The notes: generated by a model from the sequence alone, not told the origin. A stretch of 32,344 nucleotides of DNA from Armadillidium nasatum (GCA_009176605.1 SEYY01006790.1:1-32344); one strand, 5' to 3'. Positions 19,480 through 30,680 are shown, numbered from the stretch's first letter. Translations and numbers: made by a program.

Positions 19480-19977
19480 AGGGCTTTTAACAATATTTCA
19501 ACTTCTGTTGAAATAAGTCCTCAACTCTCTCCCTGGCAGAGGGAGGATAGGTAGATCTCAAAACTTTTTTTAACTCCTTGTAAGTATTTTCAGTTATAGG
19601 AGATTGAATTTGGGAAATAATGGCTGATGGTAACAGGGGTCCCATTGGTTGGATTCTCTCGATAGGTTTATTCACAAAATAAAGCTGGTATAACCATTCT
19701 AATTTTTGTAACCAATTATTGATATCTCTTATCATGGTAAATCTTGAATTGTAAGAATTTTTCAGTATCTTCCATATTCAGGTGAAGGGCTTCTGGAAGA
19801 TGATCTTTCACAGGAGGCACTTCATTCTGGAGTTCGCTGAATAGGTATTTCTGTGCCTCAATTATCAGTTCTATTAGTAGGTGCTTCATTATATACTTCT
19901 GCAGGATGCACCTAAATACCAGAGGTGGAAGAATCTATGTCATTAGACCCAGTTTTATTTTTCTTCGAAGGCATCAT
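19480..19977 (-). pseudogene. gag: B-minus gag
   Basis: The minus-strand ATG at 19977 begins MMPSKKNKTGS, and in-frame stops follow. The best preserved block (19487-19735) reads WLQKLEWLYQLYFVNKPIE and later LRSTYPPSARERVEDLFQQK, consistent with a helical capsid-type protein. Assignment rests mainly on its place before protease in the same orientation. Confidence 0.6.
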
Positions 19978-19994
19978 AGAATTTAGGTATTTAC

Positions 19995-19997
<3 letters not shown>

Positions 19998-20080
<83 letters not shown>
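19998..20080 (+). repeat. (TA)n microsatellite
   Basis: About 83 bases of pure TA at the 5' edge of B-minus. Confidence 0.95.
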
Positions 20081-20081
<1 letters not shown>

Positions 20082-20119
20082 TTGGAAGGTGAGATTACAC
20101 AGTAGTGCCTTAGTTATAT

Positions 20120-20972
<853 letters not shown>

Positions 20973-21339
20973 TCAGTTCTTGTGATGTAATTTTAGGAAA
21001 TGATGTACAGTCTGTACCCTTAAAAAGAATTAATCATTTTGTTAATGCTACTCTCTCTCCCAATTTGCCTTCCACGCCTTCTCTTTACTCTAATCTATTA
21101 TTTAATTTTAAGCAATTATTTACTGATAAATATTTAAATGATAGCTCAGAGATATGTAATAATGGTAGTACAATGGTAACTGAAAATATAGTTAATGGTA
21201 AAAATTATGCTGGGGGTAGCAATATAAACAATTCTTCCTTTAGGTATAATAATAGTAATAAATTTAAAAATAATGATAAATATAGAAGTAATATAAATAA
21301 GTGATAACAGTGTATATAAAAATAAAGTTTTAAAATTTC

Positions 21340-22215
21340 CCCTTACACCCGCAGAGTATGATGCCTTAAAAGAGTTAGTCCCATATAAGTTTAGTGTAAG
21401 AGGACCACCAATAAATATAAAGAGTAGAAGAATTTCCACCTGTCTATATGACAAAGCTAAAGTGGAGATAGGCAGGTTAGTAAATGCTGGGGTTTTATCT
21501 CCCTCATATTCACCATGGGGTTTTCCAATTTCTGTTCTGTCAAAACCTTCAGACGGAGTCCGCATTGTAGCTGACCTGAGGCTTCTCAACAAAAGAGCAG
21601 TGCCTGACAATTTTAGTTTGCCAAATTTAGGGGATTTTTTAAACATACTTGCTGGTGCAAAAGTGTTTTCTGTTCTTGATCTCAAGAAAGCATTCTATAA
21701 TTTGAAAGTTCACCCAGATTGCAGAAAGTTTTTAACAATTAATACTCCATATGGTAGTTTTTCTTATAACAGTATAGTTGAACATTTTCATTCTAGTCCC
21801 ACAAGTTTCATTAAATATATATCTCTTTAATTCTTTCTCGTATTCCTAATATTTTTATCTATATTGATGACATCCTAATTGCTACTCCAACTCATGAGGA
21901 GCATTTAAAAGTCTTAGAAATGGTATTTGATAGGTTAAATTATTTTAACTTAAAACTAAGTGCAGATAAGTGCAAAATTGCCCAACCAAAAGTTACATAT
22001 CTTGGTTTTGATGTGTCGGAAGGTTTTATGCTTCCTAGTGAGGATAAAAGTCTTTCTATATTAAACATTCCAAAACCTAAGACTGTTAAAGATCTACGTT
22101 CTTTCTTAGGAAGTATAAACTATTTCAGATCTTCTCTTCCTGGAATTTCAAATATTATTTCTCCTCTTCTTTCATTTCTAAAAGGTGCTCCATACTCTCA
22201 AAGGAGAATAAAATA
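21340..22215 (+). pseudogene. B-plus reverse transcriptase
   Basis: Blocks in order: GRLVNAGVLSPSYSPWGFPI, VRIVADLRLLNKRAVPDNF, VFSVLDLKKAFYNLKVHPD, INTPYGSFSYNS and YIDD at 21860-21871. A TAA near 21828 and a frame change separate the palm halves. The thumb reads VTYLGFDVSEGFMLP and LRSFLGSINYFRSSLPGIS. Typical Gypsy RT. Confidence 0.9.
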
Positions 22216-22700
22216 GAATCCTGAAGCTGAAGAAGCATTTAATCTAGCAAAACTTACTCTTAAAAATGCTACTCCTTTGGGATTTCCCTCTAATAGTGCC
22301 AAAATATCAATTTTCACAGATGCCAGTCAGACAGCCTTGGCTGGTGTAGTAGTTTCAACCGAAAATGAAAAAACTGTTCCACTTGGATTTTATAGTTATA
22401 AATTAAACCCAACTGAAATGAGCTATAGTATTTTTAGCAAGGAACTCCTTGCCTTGGTTAAAACTGTAAAAAAAATTTCAACATATCGTAGAAGGACGAA
22501 AGGTAGATGTGTTTTGTGACAATCTCTCAGTCACACAGTCACTTAAAAAAGAGACTGATGCTAATCACTTGCTTGCAAGGGAGCAGCGTTACCTAACTTT
22601 CTTGTCTGAATATGATTTGAACATAACCCATATTAAATCTGAAGAGAATATTATGGCTGATTATTTGAGCAGAAATCCTGCTGAGCAGCCAACTGCCAGT
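22216..22700 (+). pseudogene. B-plus RNase H
   Basis: SAKISIFTDASQTALAGVV carries the first acidic residue, then YSYKLNPTEMSYSIFSKELLALV, a frameshift near 22490-22515, FCDNLSVTQSL and the closing IMADYLSRNPAEQP. The order and motifs are those of Gypsy RNase H. A TAG at 22214-22216 separates it from the RT frame. Confidence 0.88.
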
Positions 22701-22728
22701 TCACGGAAGTTACCAGCTTCTTCAAATA

Positions 22729-23730
22729 TTGCAGAAAATGCAGATGCAACAAGCACTTCAATCCAACTTGGAAGAGAAGACACTGTTACAGAAATCCTTC
22801 CTGAAGCATGCCAATGAAGTGTTTAAGCTATTTCAGTGTAAAATTGATTATAAAGAACTTCAAGCAGCACAAGAAACAGATGTGCAACTTCAAAAATATT
22901 TAAATAAGCAAGAAAATACTAATCTCCAGCTGACTAAGCAAAACTATTATTATAAAAATGAACTACTGTCTTTGGCTGTCGATGAATCTATTCCACTTTC
23001 ACCTCGTGTCTTTGTTCCTGAATCTTTCATTATACCTGTTGTTCCTTATTCGCATTCACTTGGGCATTTTGGAGTCAAAAAAACTCTGGCATCTCTTAGG
23101 AAGCGCTTTGTATGGAAGGATATGCCAAAATACACAAAGCAGTTTGTTCTAAGTTGTGATTCATGTCAGAGATCTAAATCATTATGCAAAATAAGCCCAC
23201 CATATGAATCTTACCAGCCAGTTTCAGCAAAATTTCAGGTGGTTCATATAGATATTCTTAAAATGCCTGCATGTAAAAATTATAAATATCTTTTAACTTT
23301 AATTGATAGATTTTCTCACTATCTCTTTGCTTTCCCCTTGAAAAACATAGAAACCTCTACAATTGTGGAGACAATTACAAGGGAGTTCTTGCCCATAGCT
23401 GGAGTGGTAGGAACTTATGTTTCGGATCGTGGTGGACAATTTACTTCTGACTTATTTACAAGTGTTTGTGAGGAGCTAGGATCCTGGCATAACTTTACTT
23501 CTGCCTATACCCCTCTGAGTAATGGACTCATTGAAAACTCTCATAGAACACTATTGAGGTCTCTTCGAGCCATGCTGTCGGATGAGTTGGAAGATGTTCA
23601 GAATGTTCGGATGTTCCTTCCCCTAGTGCTGTTATGTTTAAGAACTGTCCCATTAAACTCAGAAGGAATAACCCCTGCTATCTTAATGATGGGTCAAAAT
23701 CCCTCCTTCCTTGGAGCTTTAATAGAATAA
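22729..23730 (+). pseudogene. B-plus integrase
   Basis: The frame is open for 333 codons. The zinc segment reads HSLGHFG ... CDSCQ. Core residues are D in VVHIDILKMP, D in YVSDRGGQF and E in GLIENSHR, with 35 residues between the last two. This is the best preserved enzyme in the window, though there is no intact element to supply it. A TAA at 23728-23730 ends the frame before the C-terminal module. No OTU-like domain lies between RNase H and integrase here, unlike the A family. Confidence 0.9.
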
Positions 23731-24054
23731 GTAGATTACTCATTCCCACTTTCAATAAAAACATATGGAGAAAAATTAAAATTGTTTTTGGGACTTCCTC
23801 TATCTCCAGAATTTTCTGCTAAAAATCCAAAAATATATGTCCCACAGAACTTACAAGATGCGAAATTTGTTCTTGTAAAAAACCAACAAAAATATGGCAG
23901 AAAAAAACTAGAAGCAGTATACCATGGTCCCTATCCCATTGTAAAATTTTCCAATAATAATGTATACATAAAAAAGAATAATAAAGTTCAATGTGAAAAT
24001 ATAATAAATATTAAACCATATTTTAGTTTAGGTAATGAAAGTGTTGAACAATGA
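23731..24054 (+). pseudogene. B-plus integrase C-terminal GPY/F module
   Basis: FVLVKNQQKYGRKKLEAVYH is followed by GPYPIVKFSNNNVYIK, a clear GPY/F module, and the frame ends at TGA 24052-24054. It belongs to the same polypeptide as the integrase core, from which it is separated by a stop and frame change. Confidence 0.82.
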
Positions 24055-24316
24055 AAACTGTGATAAATAAATTGAAGGTGCTATATAAATATATTTTTGT
24101 AATTTTTTTACTATTTTACATTATTTTAAAAAATTTTTTTTTACAATTTTTAAGGTATACTATTTTGTTAGAATAAGTTTCCTCTACTGCTTTAATTTCC
24201 ACTATTTCTTACAAATTTACTATTCTAATAAATTCATGTCATAGGTTGGGTGTTCAGGTATGAATCTCTAAGTAACCTGGTTACTTGGAAATTCATTCTC
24301 TGGGTATCACCATCTT
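24055..24316. other. AT-rich sequence after B-plus
   Basis: No gene. It could contain the B 3' untranslated region and LTR start, but no polypurine tract or repeat partner is visible. A small inverted repeat, AAGTAACCTGGTTACTT, lies near 24271-24287. Confidence 0.4.
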
Positions 24317-24735
24317 GGAATAAAGGTTGTATTGATAATATTTAATTTTTTTAATTAAATGTAAATATTAATAAATCGATATGGTGACCGATATATTGCT
24401 TAAAATAAGCAATATATCGATTTAGTATCGATGATTTTTCAAGCGATTTTTTGTAGCATTATTATTCTTCTTTACGAGCCAGTTGAAATAAACGCTTTTG
24501 TAAATTGGTGTTAATTTGTAAATAAGATATTAAATAACTTAGAGAAAATAAAATATTTACTACGAATAAATATTTCAATACACCAAATATTATAATTAAA
24601 ATATAAAACTGGACAAGGTAAGAGAAATACTAAATTTTTTTATATCCAAGCAACGAAGTAAGCTCTAGGTCTCACAAACCCTAAGGTAGAAGAAAGCTAA
24701 AGAGCATTATAGGCCATCTAAAAGAAGCCTTATTT

Positions 24736-24738
<3 letters not shown>
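24317..24738 (+). repeat. Unknown interspersed repeat C, copy 1
   Basis: From GGAATAAAGGTTGT onward this aligns colinearly with 29841-30290: the AAAGGTTGTA start, ATCGATAT-rich block, GAGCCAGTTGAAA/AAGCCGGTTAAA, AAGGTAAGAAA and the closing CTAAAG...ATTATAGGCC/CATCATAAGC part. Divergence is high, perhaps 30-35% with indels. No coding capacity. Class unknown. Confidence 0.65.
24389..24419. repeat. Perfect hairpin in repeat C
   Basis: CGATATATTGCTTA and TAAGCAATATATCG form a perfect 14-bp stem with an AAA loop. The second C copy keeps only a decayed version around 29905-29945. Confidence 0.85.

Positions 24739-24819
<81 letters not shown>
24739..24819 (+). repeat. (TA)n microsatellite at left end of pogo-like element
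   Basis: About 80 bases of TA directly before the terminal inverted repeat. With the TA tract at 29796-29840 on the other side, it suggests insertion into a TA repeat. Confidence 0.93.
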
Positions 24820-24820
<1 letters not shown>

Positions 24821-24847
24821 GTCAAACGGGGGAAAAATGGGTCACCT
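24820..24847 (+). repeat. Left terminal inverted repeat
   Basis: Mirrors 29769-29795 with a few mismatches and one or two indels. A second GGGAAAATGGGTC motif follows immediately (24852-24864). Confidence 0.75.
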
Positions 24848-25026
24848 GTGGGAAAATGGGTCAAAATCACCTTTTTTTTTTTTTACATTTTTTTTTGGCT
24901 TATTTTAATCATTCATTTTATTTTTTTAGTACTTATATTATGGTACTATAACATGTAATGTAGTTTAAGGTGAAAATTAGTGAAAAACCTTTTCCTATAA
25001 TTTAAAAAAAAAAATTATTTTTTTTT

Positions 25027-25060
<34 letters not shown>

Positions 25061-25291
25061 TAAAACATTTTAAGATATTGGCGAGAGAAAATCGTAATAC
25101 TTAGGAATATTTAGGCAAGAACATCCATTAATAACATCCCTAAGGTAAGCTATACTTAAATATAATTCAAATTCAGTGCGTAGTTTTAAGGAAAAACATT
25201 GATTTTTACTCTGGGGTAAAATGGGTCATTCAATTTTTGAAATAATAATACAGTTTTAGTAATGATTTTTTTTTTATTCTTCAACTTACAG

Positions 25292-25372
25292 ATGCCACAT
25301 CACTATGAAAAGAAAGAGGGGACAAGAATAATTATGTATAGGCAGGATGATTTTTGCCAGAGCCATGATTGA
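25292..25372 (+). pseudogene. pogo-like transposase N-terminus (HTH start)
   Basis: MPHHYEKKEGTR resembles the MPRxYxRKEGTR start of pogo/Tigger-type transposases and related psq-HTH proteins. One frame further on, DLARAM-like residues are readable with a single frameshift. A pyrimidine-rich tract ending in ACAG directly before the ATG looks like a splice acceptor. The frame stops at 25370-25372, and the DNA-binding and catalytic parts are missing. Confidence 0.55.
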
Positions 25373-25442
25373 TGTTCAAGATGTAGATCCTTGTAGATGT
25401 AGATGTAGATGTTCAAGATGTAGATGTAGATTGATATAGATC
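25371..25442 (+). repeat. GTAGAT hexamer minisatellite
   Basis: Several GTAGAT units and GATGTTCAAGATGTAGAT blocks repeat within about 70 bases, at the point where the transposase coding sequence is deleted. Confidence 0.8.
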
Positions 25443-25499
25443 CTGGAAAAAGTGTGTCCTTGAAAGACCTGCAAGATGCCTCTACATTAGGTACCAACC

Positions 25500-25838
25500 A
25501 GAGAGATACACCTCAAGAGGAGATTCAAGATCTGCCTAAACTTCCTGACTTAGAAGAAAGTTTTGATGAAACATCATCAGAATTTAATATTGGTGACTGT
25601 TTTAGTAAATTTCCAGCAAGGAAAACTTAAACCATACTTCTATGTTGGAAAAGTACTAAGCCAAATTGATGATTAAAAGTAAAGTTTCTGCAAAAAGCTG
25701 AAAGAGGGAAGCATAATGAAAATGAGATCGCTTTTAAAGACCCAGAGAATGTAGATATATATGACATTGAGAAAGGTCAGATAATGAAGAAAATGATAAT
25801 AAAGGACATTAGAAGAGGATTTATACTTTTTAGAAATA
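25500..25838 (+). pseudogene. pogo-like transposase C-terminal domain remnant
   Basis: Readable blocks are LPKLPDLEESFDE, a GDCFSKFPARKT strand, YVGKVLSQIDD, KVKFLQKAERGK and AFKDPENVDIYDIEKGQI. From memory these resemble the C-terminal domain of uncharacterised arthropod pogo-like proteins. A TAA follows ARKT, and another frame change lies near 25670. The LINE begins right after its end. Confidence 0.5.
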
Positions 25839-25870
25839 CATAGGAACATAGGAACATAGGAAAATAGGGA
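25839..25870 (-). repeat. 3'-terminal octamer repeats of the LINE
   Basis: Three perfect CATAGGAA units on the plus strand (TTCCTATG on the LINE strand) and a fourth imperfect one (AATAGGGA). CR1 elements end in short octamer repeats, not in poly(A). Confidence 0.85.
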
Positions 25871-26089
25871 CAGTTAGAAGCCACAAGGGCCTATCGAGAC
25901 TGTCCCAGTCCAAACAAATAATTACAATACTAATACATGCACGAAAGACTAGGTCTATCCCATCCCAGTTATCAGTTCATTCATGCATAGTCATGCATAG
26001 ATAAAAGAAAAACTAAGCCCCATTACACATGCAATATTCAATGAACCATCACCCACTACAAAAACTGCCGTTAGGCTTAGTCATAGGTT

Positions 26090-27760
26090 GATCTGTTGAT
26101 CCAAAAATTCATATATACCCGCCAATTTGGCTTAGTCAGATTATTCTATATAATACCCAAACCATCCATATATCTATCTAGCCCCTTTTTAAATTTGACA
26201 AGAGAATCACAGTCAACAACCTCCCGTGGCAAGTCATTCCAAAAATTAACAACTCTATTACTGAAACAGTATTTTCTTAGATCGAGATGGCATGGCTTCT
26301 TTTTAATTTCTTGTTATGTCCTCTAGTTACTCTTCCATGGTCCACTATGAAGTATTTTCAATCTCTGTATTACTGTCAGATGCAAATATTTTGTAAACTT
26401 GTATCATATCCCTCTGAGAAATCTCCTTTCAACTGAGAACATTCCCAACTCCTTCAACCTCTCTTCATAGTCTTATTTTCAAAGCCAGAAATCATCCTTG
26501 TTGCTCGACGTTGTACTCTCTCCAGCATATCTATGTCTTTTCTTAAATGAGGAACCCAAACTTGTGCACAATACTCTAATGCTGGCCTGACATAGCTATT
26601 ATATAGTTTGCTTATAACCTCTTTGCTCTTGTAAACTACATTGCGGTTAATTATACCTAACATCTTATTAGCTTTATTCCTTGCTTCCAAACATTGTTCA
26701 CCCACCTTCAGATTACTGCTAATAATCACACCTAAATCCTTTTCTTGGTCCACAGTCTCAAGCCACTCCCCATTCATTTCATAATTAAATCCTTCATTTG
26801 AGTAACCTACATGAAGAACTTTACATTTTTTACTATTAAAGTTCATTTGCCACCTCTCTGCCCAACCAAGAAGTCTATCTAGATCACCTTGAAGCTTTAT
26901 GCATCCATCATTATTCCTTACTGAGTTAACCACTTTGGTATCATCTGCAAACTTAGAAACCTTGCATTTAAGACCTTTGTCTAAATCATTTATATATATA
27001 AGGAACAAAAGTGGTCCCAGCACAGAACCTTGTGGTACCCCACTCTTCACCGTTTCCCATAATGACTTATTACCATTAAGTAATACACACTGCCTTCTGT
27101 TCTTTAACCACTCTTTAATCCAATTGTGTACCATTCCATCTATACCATACTGCGACAACTTTTGCATCAGCCTAACATGGGGTACCTTATCAAAAGCCTT
27201 GCTAAGTCTAAATATATGACATCAACTGGATCACCCCTGTCTATACATTCAGTAATATATTCCATAAATTCTAGTAGATTTGTCTGACATGATCTACCCT
27301 TTCTAAAGCCATGCTGGGAGTTATATAGTATCTTGTTATCATCTAAATGCTTCTCTATATGACTTTTCAGTAACTTTTCCAAAATTTTCACAACCAGAGA
27401 TGTTAAACTAACTGACCTATAGTTCCCTAAATCTTCTTTACTACCTTTTTTAAATATGGCACCACATATGCTGCTTTCCAGTCCTCAGGTACCTCTCCAA
27501 AAGCAATAGATCGCTTAAAAATCAAATACAGTGCCTTTGCAATACTGCTACTCCCCTCTTTTAGAATTCTACCATACACACCATCCGGACCCGCTGCCTT
27601 ATTTGGGTCAATATGTTCTAGTAAAGATTTAATTTCATTTAACTCAATTTCAAATGCTGTACACCTATTCATTACATGTATACTAGAACTATTAGTCTCT
27701 AAACTGCTATCCAACCTTTCCTCAGTAAACACTGATGCAAAATAAGCATTGAAAATATTA
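26090..27760 (-). pseudogene. LINE ORF2: reverse transcriptase and C-terminal part
   Basis: Minus-strand blocks: IDPNKAAGPDGVYGRILKEG, QHGFRKGRSCQTNLLEF, VIYLDLA (frameshift at about 27190 just after), VKSGVPQGSVLGPLLFLIYI, KFADDTKVVNSV, EKDLGVIISSNLK and VRPALEYCAQVW. After 26454 the 3' domain (RGDMIQVYKIF, WNDLP-like) is readable only with further breaks. These are CR1/L2-group RT motifs; catalytic FADD is intact. Confidence 0.9.
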
Positions 27761-27782
27761 ACAAATTCCTTATCTGAACTTA

Positions 27783-28937
27783 CTAAATTCCCATCAATTT
27801 TAATTGGGCCAATTTTCTTATCCTTGCTTTTAAATTTATAAAAGCTAAAAACTTTTTCAGGTCTTTATTACTGTTTCTTTCCAAATTAATTTCTGCCATT
27901 CTTTTTGCTCTTCTTATTGACTGGTTAAGTTCATTCCTAATTCTCTTATAATGTTCCAAATCTTCCCCCCTTCTCCTACCTTTGAACATTTTAAAACTTC
28001 TACGCTTTTCACTGATTTTCTCTTTTATCTCTCTACTCCACCAATTAGGTTTTCTATTTGCCACCCTAATGGGTTTATCTTTAAAACACACAGACTGTAT
28101 GTTAGCCAATATTTGCTTGAAGTATTCCCACATGATGAAACAATTTTGACCATTAAACTCCTTATCCCAGTCAATTTCATTGAGCATTGCTCGGAATTTG
28201 CTAAAATCTCCATTTCTAAAATCTAATATCTTTTCCCTATTGACTTGCAATTTGGGCCCAGACCTCACATTCCAGTTAAATCTAATAATATAGTGATCAA
28301 TAGCTCCTAAAGTCTCCCCTACTTCGACATCATTTACCATCATTTCATCATTTGTTAATATTAAATCTAACAATGCTGCATGCCTTGTTGGTTCTTGGAC
28401 CATCTGACTCAAAAATTGTATAGAATACAATTTACAATACTGAACTTCTATTAACCATACTACTCAAAGAATTCCACTCAATGTCTGGAAAATTAAAATC
28501 ACCCATAATGACTATTCCTTTTACATTATTTTCACACGCTACCTTGATTTCCTTCACCATTTCTTCATCTAATACTTGACTCTGATCAGGAGCTCTATAA
28601 AATGCTCCTATCCTATATGATTTATTATACATAAGAATATCTACCCACACAGATTCCACATCCTGATTTGTTTTAATGTCAGTAATTAACACGATTCAAT
28701 ATTGCCTTTAACATAAGTGCTACACCTCCACCACTTCTTTCCTCTACGTTGGTATAGGTAAAATGAGTATCCTTCTATTTCATATTCCTGTAGGGAGTCT
28801 CCGTAAAATGCCTCATTAACCCACGCTTCAGTAATGCAAATTATGTCTAGATTCTCCTTTATAATGTAACTAATCAACTCATCTTTTTTGTTTCTAAGAC
28901 TCTGAGCATTTGTGTAAAAACATTTCATACTAAACAT
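27783..28937 (-). pseudogene. LINE ORF2: AP-like endonuclease and linker
   Basis: CFYTNAQSLRNKKDELISYI starts the domain; DIICITEAWVNE holds the catalytic Glu, GAFYRAPDQSQ and IMGDFNFPDIEW follow, and GAIDHYIIRFNW stands at the usual SDH motif, here IDH (the plus-strand copy keeps SDH). A linker with basic helices (KRRSFKMFKGRRRGEDLEHY) follows. It nicks target DNA to prime reverse transcription. Three frames are needed to read it. Confidence 0.88.
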
Positions 28938-29115
28938 GTCCTTATATGTATCCTTTACATCTTGATTTCTAGTATATCTCCATTTTTATTAATAGGCCTA
29001 TATTGTAAGGCACCTCTATTTTTATTCATACCACCACCAATCCCATCGTCAATATTAAAATCACCATCTCCACACCTAACAGTGCCAATATTATGCCCTT
29101 CACCCCTATTCTTAC

Positions 29116-29134
29116 CTAGTTTCCCGGCAGACAT
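29116..29134 (-). other. 19-base ORF1/ORF2 overlap of the LINE
   Basis: ATGTCTGCCGGGAAACTAG holds the probable ORF2 ATG at one end and the ORF1 TAG at the other, in different frames. The same 19 bases occur at 30798-30816 in the plus-strand copy. Confidence 0.65.
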
Positions 29135-29511
29135 CTCTCCATCCTGGAACTCAGAAGCTGTACACCCTCTCGACTAAGATGCACTCCATCTCTTGCAAAC
29201 AGATTCCTGTCTTGAAACTCTTCCCAGTGATCTAAAAATCCAATATCCTCTGCTAAACATAAATTCCTAACCCTTTTATTTACACCAAAGGCCCTACTTT
29301 TCCATTCTAGCCCTGCTCCCAACCTAGGTAAAATACCTGACACTATACATTTCCTACCACTTACTTTCAGTCTTTCAATCAAATTCCTATAGCTTGCTAT
29401 CAGTTCCTCTGACCTATAACCTATATCATTTGTACCAACATGAACAATCACTCTTGCATTCACATTCGTATCTGCAATCTCTCTATCTATCCTGTCCACA
29501 ATATAATTCAC
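29116..29511 (-). pseudogene. LINE ORF1: SGNH/GDSL esterase, C-terminal part
   Basis: RVIVHVGTNDIG carries block III (GTND), KCIVSGILPRLGAG follows, and NLFARDGVHLSREGVQLL carries the DGVH catalytic block. The GDS block is missing because the copy is 5'-truncated. Esterase ORF1s are known in CR1-like elements. The frame ends at the TAG that overlaps the ORF2 start. Confidence 0.88.
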
Positions 29512-29540
29512 TCTTCACTCAATACCTGCAAAGGACTAAC

Positions 29541-29795
29541 AGTAAAATAGAAAAGGAAATTCATGAGTGACTCATTTTACCCCAACTCCATTTTTCAAAA
29601 ATGCCTTTTTTTTAAATTTTTTAAAAAATAGTCAAAGTAGGTTATAGGTTATTTTTTTACATTTTTTATGTGCATAAAAGATGGATTTAAATTCATGAAT
29701 GGTTATTAAAACATTTCTATAGCACATTATTTTTTTACACCTACTTTTATATGAAAATTTTGAAAAAAGTGACCCATTTTCCCCCGTTTTTACGG
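29541..29795 (+). other. Right flank of the pogo-like element with terminal inverted repeat
   Basis: AT-rich, holding the subterminal GACTCATTTTACCCC motif (29569-29583) and the right terminal repeat at 29769-29795. No coding sequence is recognised. Confidence 0.6.

Positions 29796-29840
<45 letters not shown>
29796..29840 (+). repeat. (TA)n tract at right end of pogo-like element
   Basis: About 45 bases of TA with two AA interruptions, immediately right of the terminal inverted repeat. Confidence 0.9.
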
Positions 29841-30290
29841 GGAGTAAAGGTTGTAATGATATTATTTAATTTTTTAAATAAATATAAATAATCGATATGT
29901 ATCGAGTTGGGTACTGATATATCGCGTAAATAAACGATATTCGATATAATATCGATCTTTTTTGGATTAGAGTAAAAAAGGACGCCGAACAAAAAAAAGC
30001 CGGTTAAAGAAACACTGTAAAAAAAATCTGTGACTGTAATTGAAAATTATTATACAAAATAAAAATATTAAACAGTGATAACATTTCAATAAACCCACTG
30101 TACATATGGTTTAATTAAGATAAGAAAAAAAATTCTGTAAAGGTAAGAAATAAAATTTTATTAGTATAGACGAATGTTAGGTCTGCCATCATACTAAAGC
30201 TATCTACGACCTTAGAGCTACATAAGCATCATAAGCAAAACTATAACTAAGCAAGACTCTTACTTTTGCAAGACATTAATTTTGCAAGTG
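29841..30290 (+). repeat. Unknown interspersed repeat C, copy 2
   Basis: Colinear diverged copy of 24317-24738 in the same orientation; it includes ATCGATATGTATCGAG, AAGCCGGTTAAAG and AAGGTAAGAAATAAA. Confidence 0.62.
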
Positions 30291-30630
30291 GTTGATTCCC
30301 AGTAATGTGGCAATATAGAACGAATATAAATAAATAAATAAATAGAAAATTTTTAAATAAGAACATAAATAAACAGTCATACAGAACAAAATTTTACAAA
30401 GGCTTAGACCTACATCGTGATCGCAAATTCGCGTGCAGAAATTATAAAAACAATAAGAAATAAAACAAACCAGAAATTAAATTTACAATAACTGTGTTTA
30501 TGAAGTATTAAAAGAAATTTTTTTGGAAATTTTAAAAATATTTTAGACTTAAATCTGAAGTGAAATTGGGCCAACTTACTCTAGCATCTAAATTGGTTAT
30601 TATTCAGAATTTATCTCCCATAATATTGAA

Positions 30631-30680
<50 letters not shown>

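Larger units (their letters stand above)
16613..19977 (-). mobile_element. Ty3/Gypsy element B, minus-strand copy, truncated
   Basis: Read on the minus strand: gag, a cysteine-histidine segment, aspartic protease, RT and the first part of RNase H, ending abruptly at 16613 within RNase H. RT and RNase H match B-plus (20973-24054) closely. Its 5' side runs to the gag ATG at 19977 and then into a (TA)n array. No LTR is seen. Stops and frameshifts are frequent. Confidence 0.85.
20973..24054 (+). mobile_element. Ty3/Gypsy element B, plus-strand copy, 5'-truncated
   Basis: Starts in the tail of the protease (SSCDVILGNDV, compare SSCDVIVGNV in B-minus) and runs through linker, RT, RNase H, integrase and GPY/F module. 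gag and most of the protease are missing. No LTR is recognised downstream of 24054. It faces B-minus head to head across the microsatellite region. Confidence 0.87.
25839..29540 (-). mobile_element. CR1-like non-LTR retrotransposon, minus strand, 5'-truncated
   Basis: Read on the minus strand: C-terminal part of an SGNH-esterase ORF1, overlapping ORF2 with AP-type endonuclease and RT, a 3' region and terminal octamer repeats TTCCTATG. The RT and endonuclease signatures are those of the CR1/L2 group, and the terminal octamer resembles the CR1 ATTCTRTG repeats. It lies inside the pogo-like element. No clear target site duplication; the 5' boundary is approximate. Confidence 0.85.
24820..29795 (+). 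mobile_element. pogo/Tigger-like DNA transposon, internally deleted, interrupted by a LINE
   Basis: Terminal inverted repeats CGTCAAACGGGGGAAAAATG (left) and CCGTAAAAACGGGGGAAAAT (right, minus strand), both continuing GGGTCAC, abut TA on each side. Subterminal inverted motifs (GGGGTAAAATGGGTCA near 25213; partner near 29568-29583) add support. Inside are an N-terminal HTH-like start and a C-terminal transposase-like domain, with no DDE catalytic domain between. Poly(T) and A-rich runs lie at 25003-25059. A CR1-like LINE occupies 25839 to about 29540. TA target and these proteins suggest Tc1/mariner-pogo; the subfamily is not certain. Confidence 0.65.

Noticed and set aside
26899-27219. Plus-strand frames at 26096-26326, 26899-27219 and 27951-28226
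   Set aside because: Antisense shadows of the minus-strand LINE ORF2.
24317-30290. C1 and C2 as LTRs of one element
   Set aside because: They differ far too much for paired LTRs, have no primer binding site or polypurine tract inside them, and the interior is a TA-flanked DNA transposon.
30633-30679. Poly(A) run as the tail of the CR1-like LINE
   Set aside because: It lies upstream of the plus-strand LINE, and this LINE family ends in TTCCTATG octamers, not poly(A).
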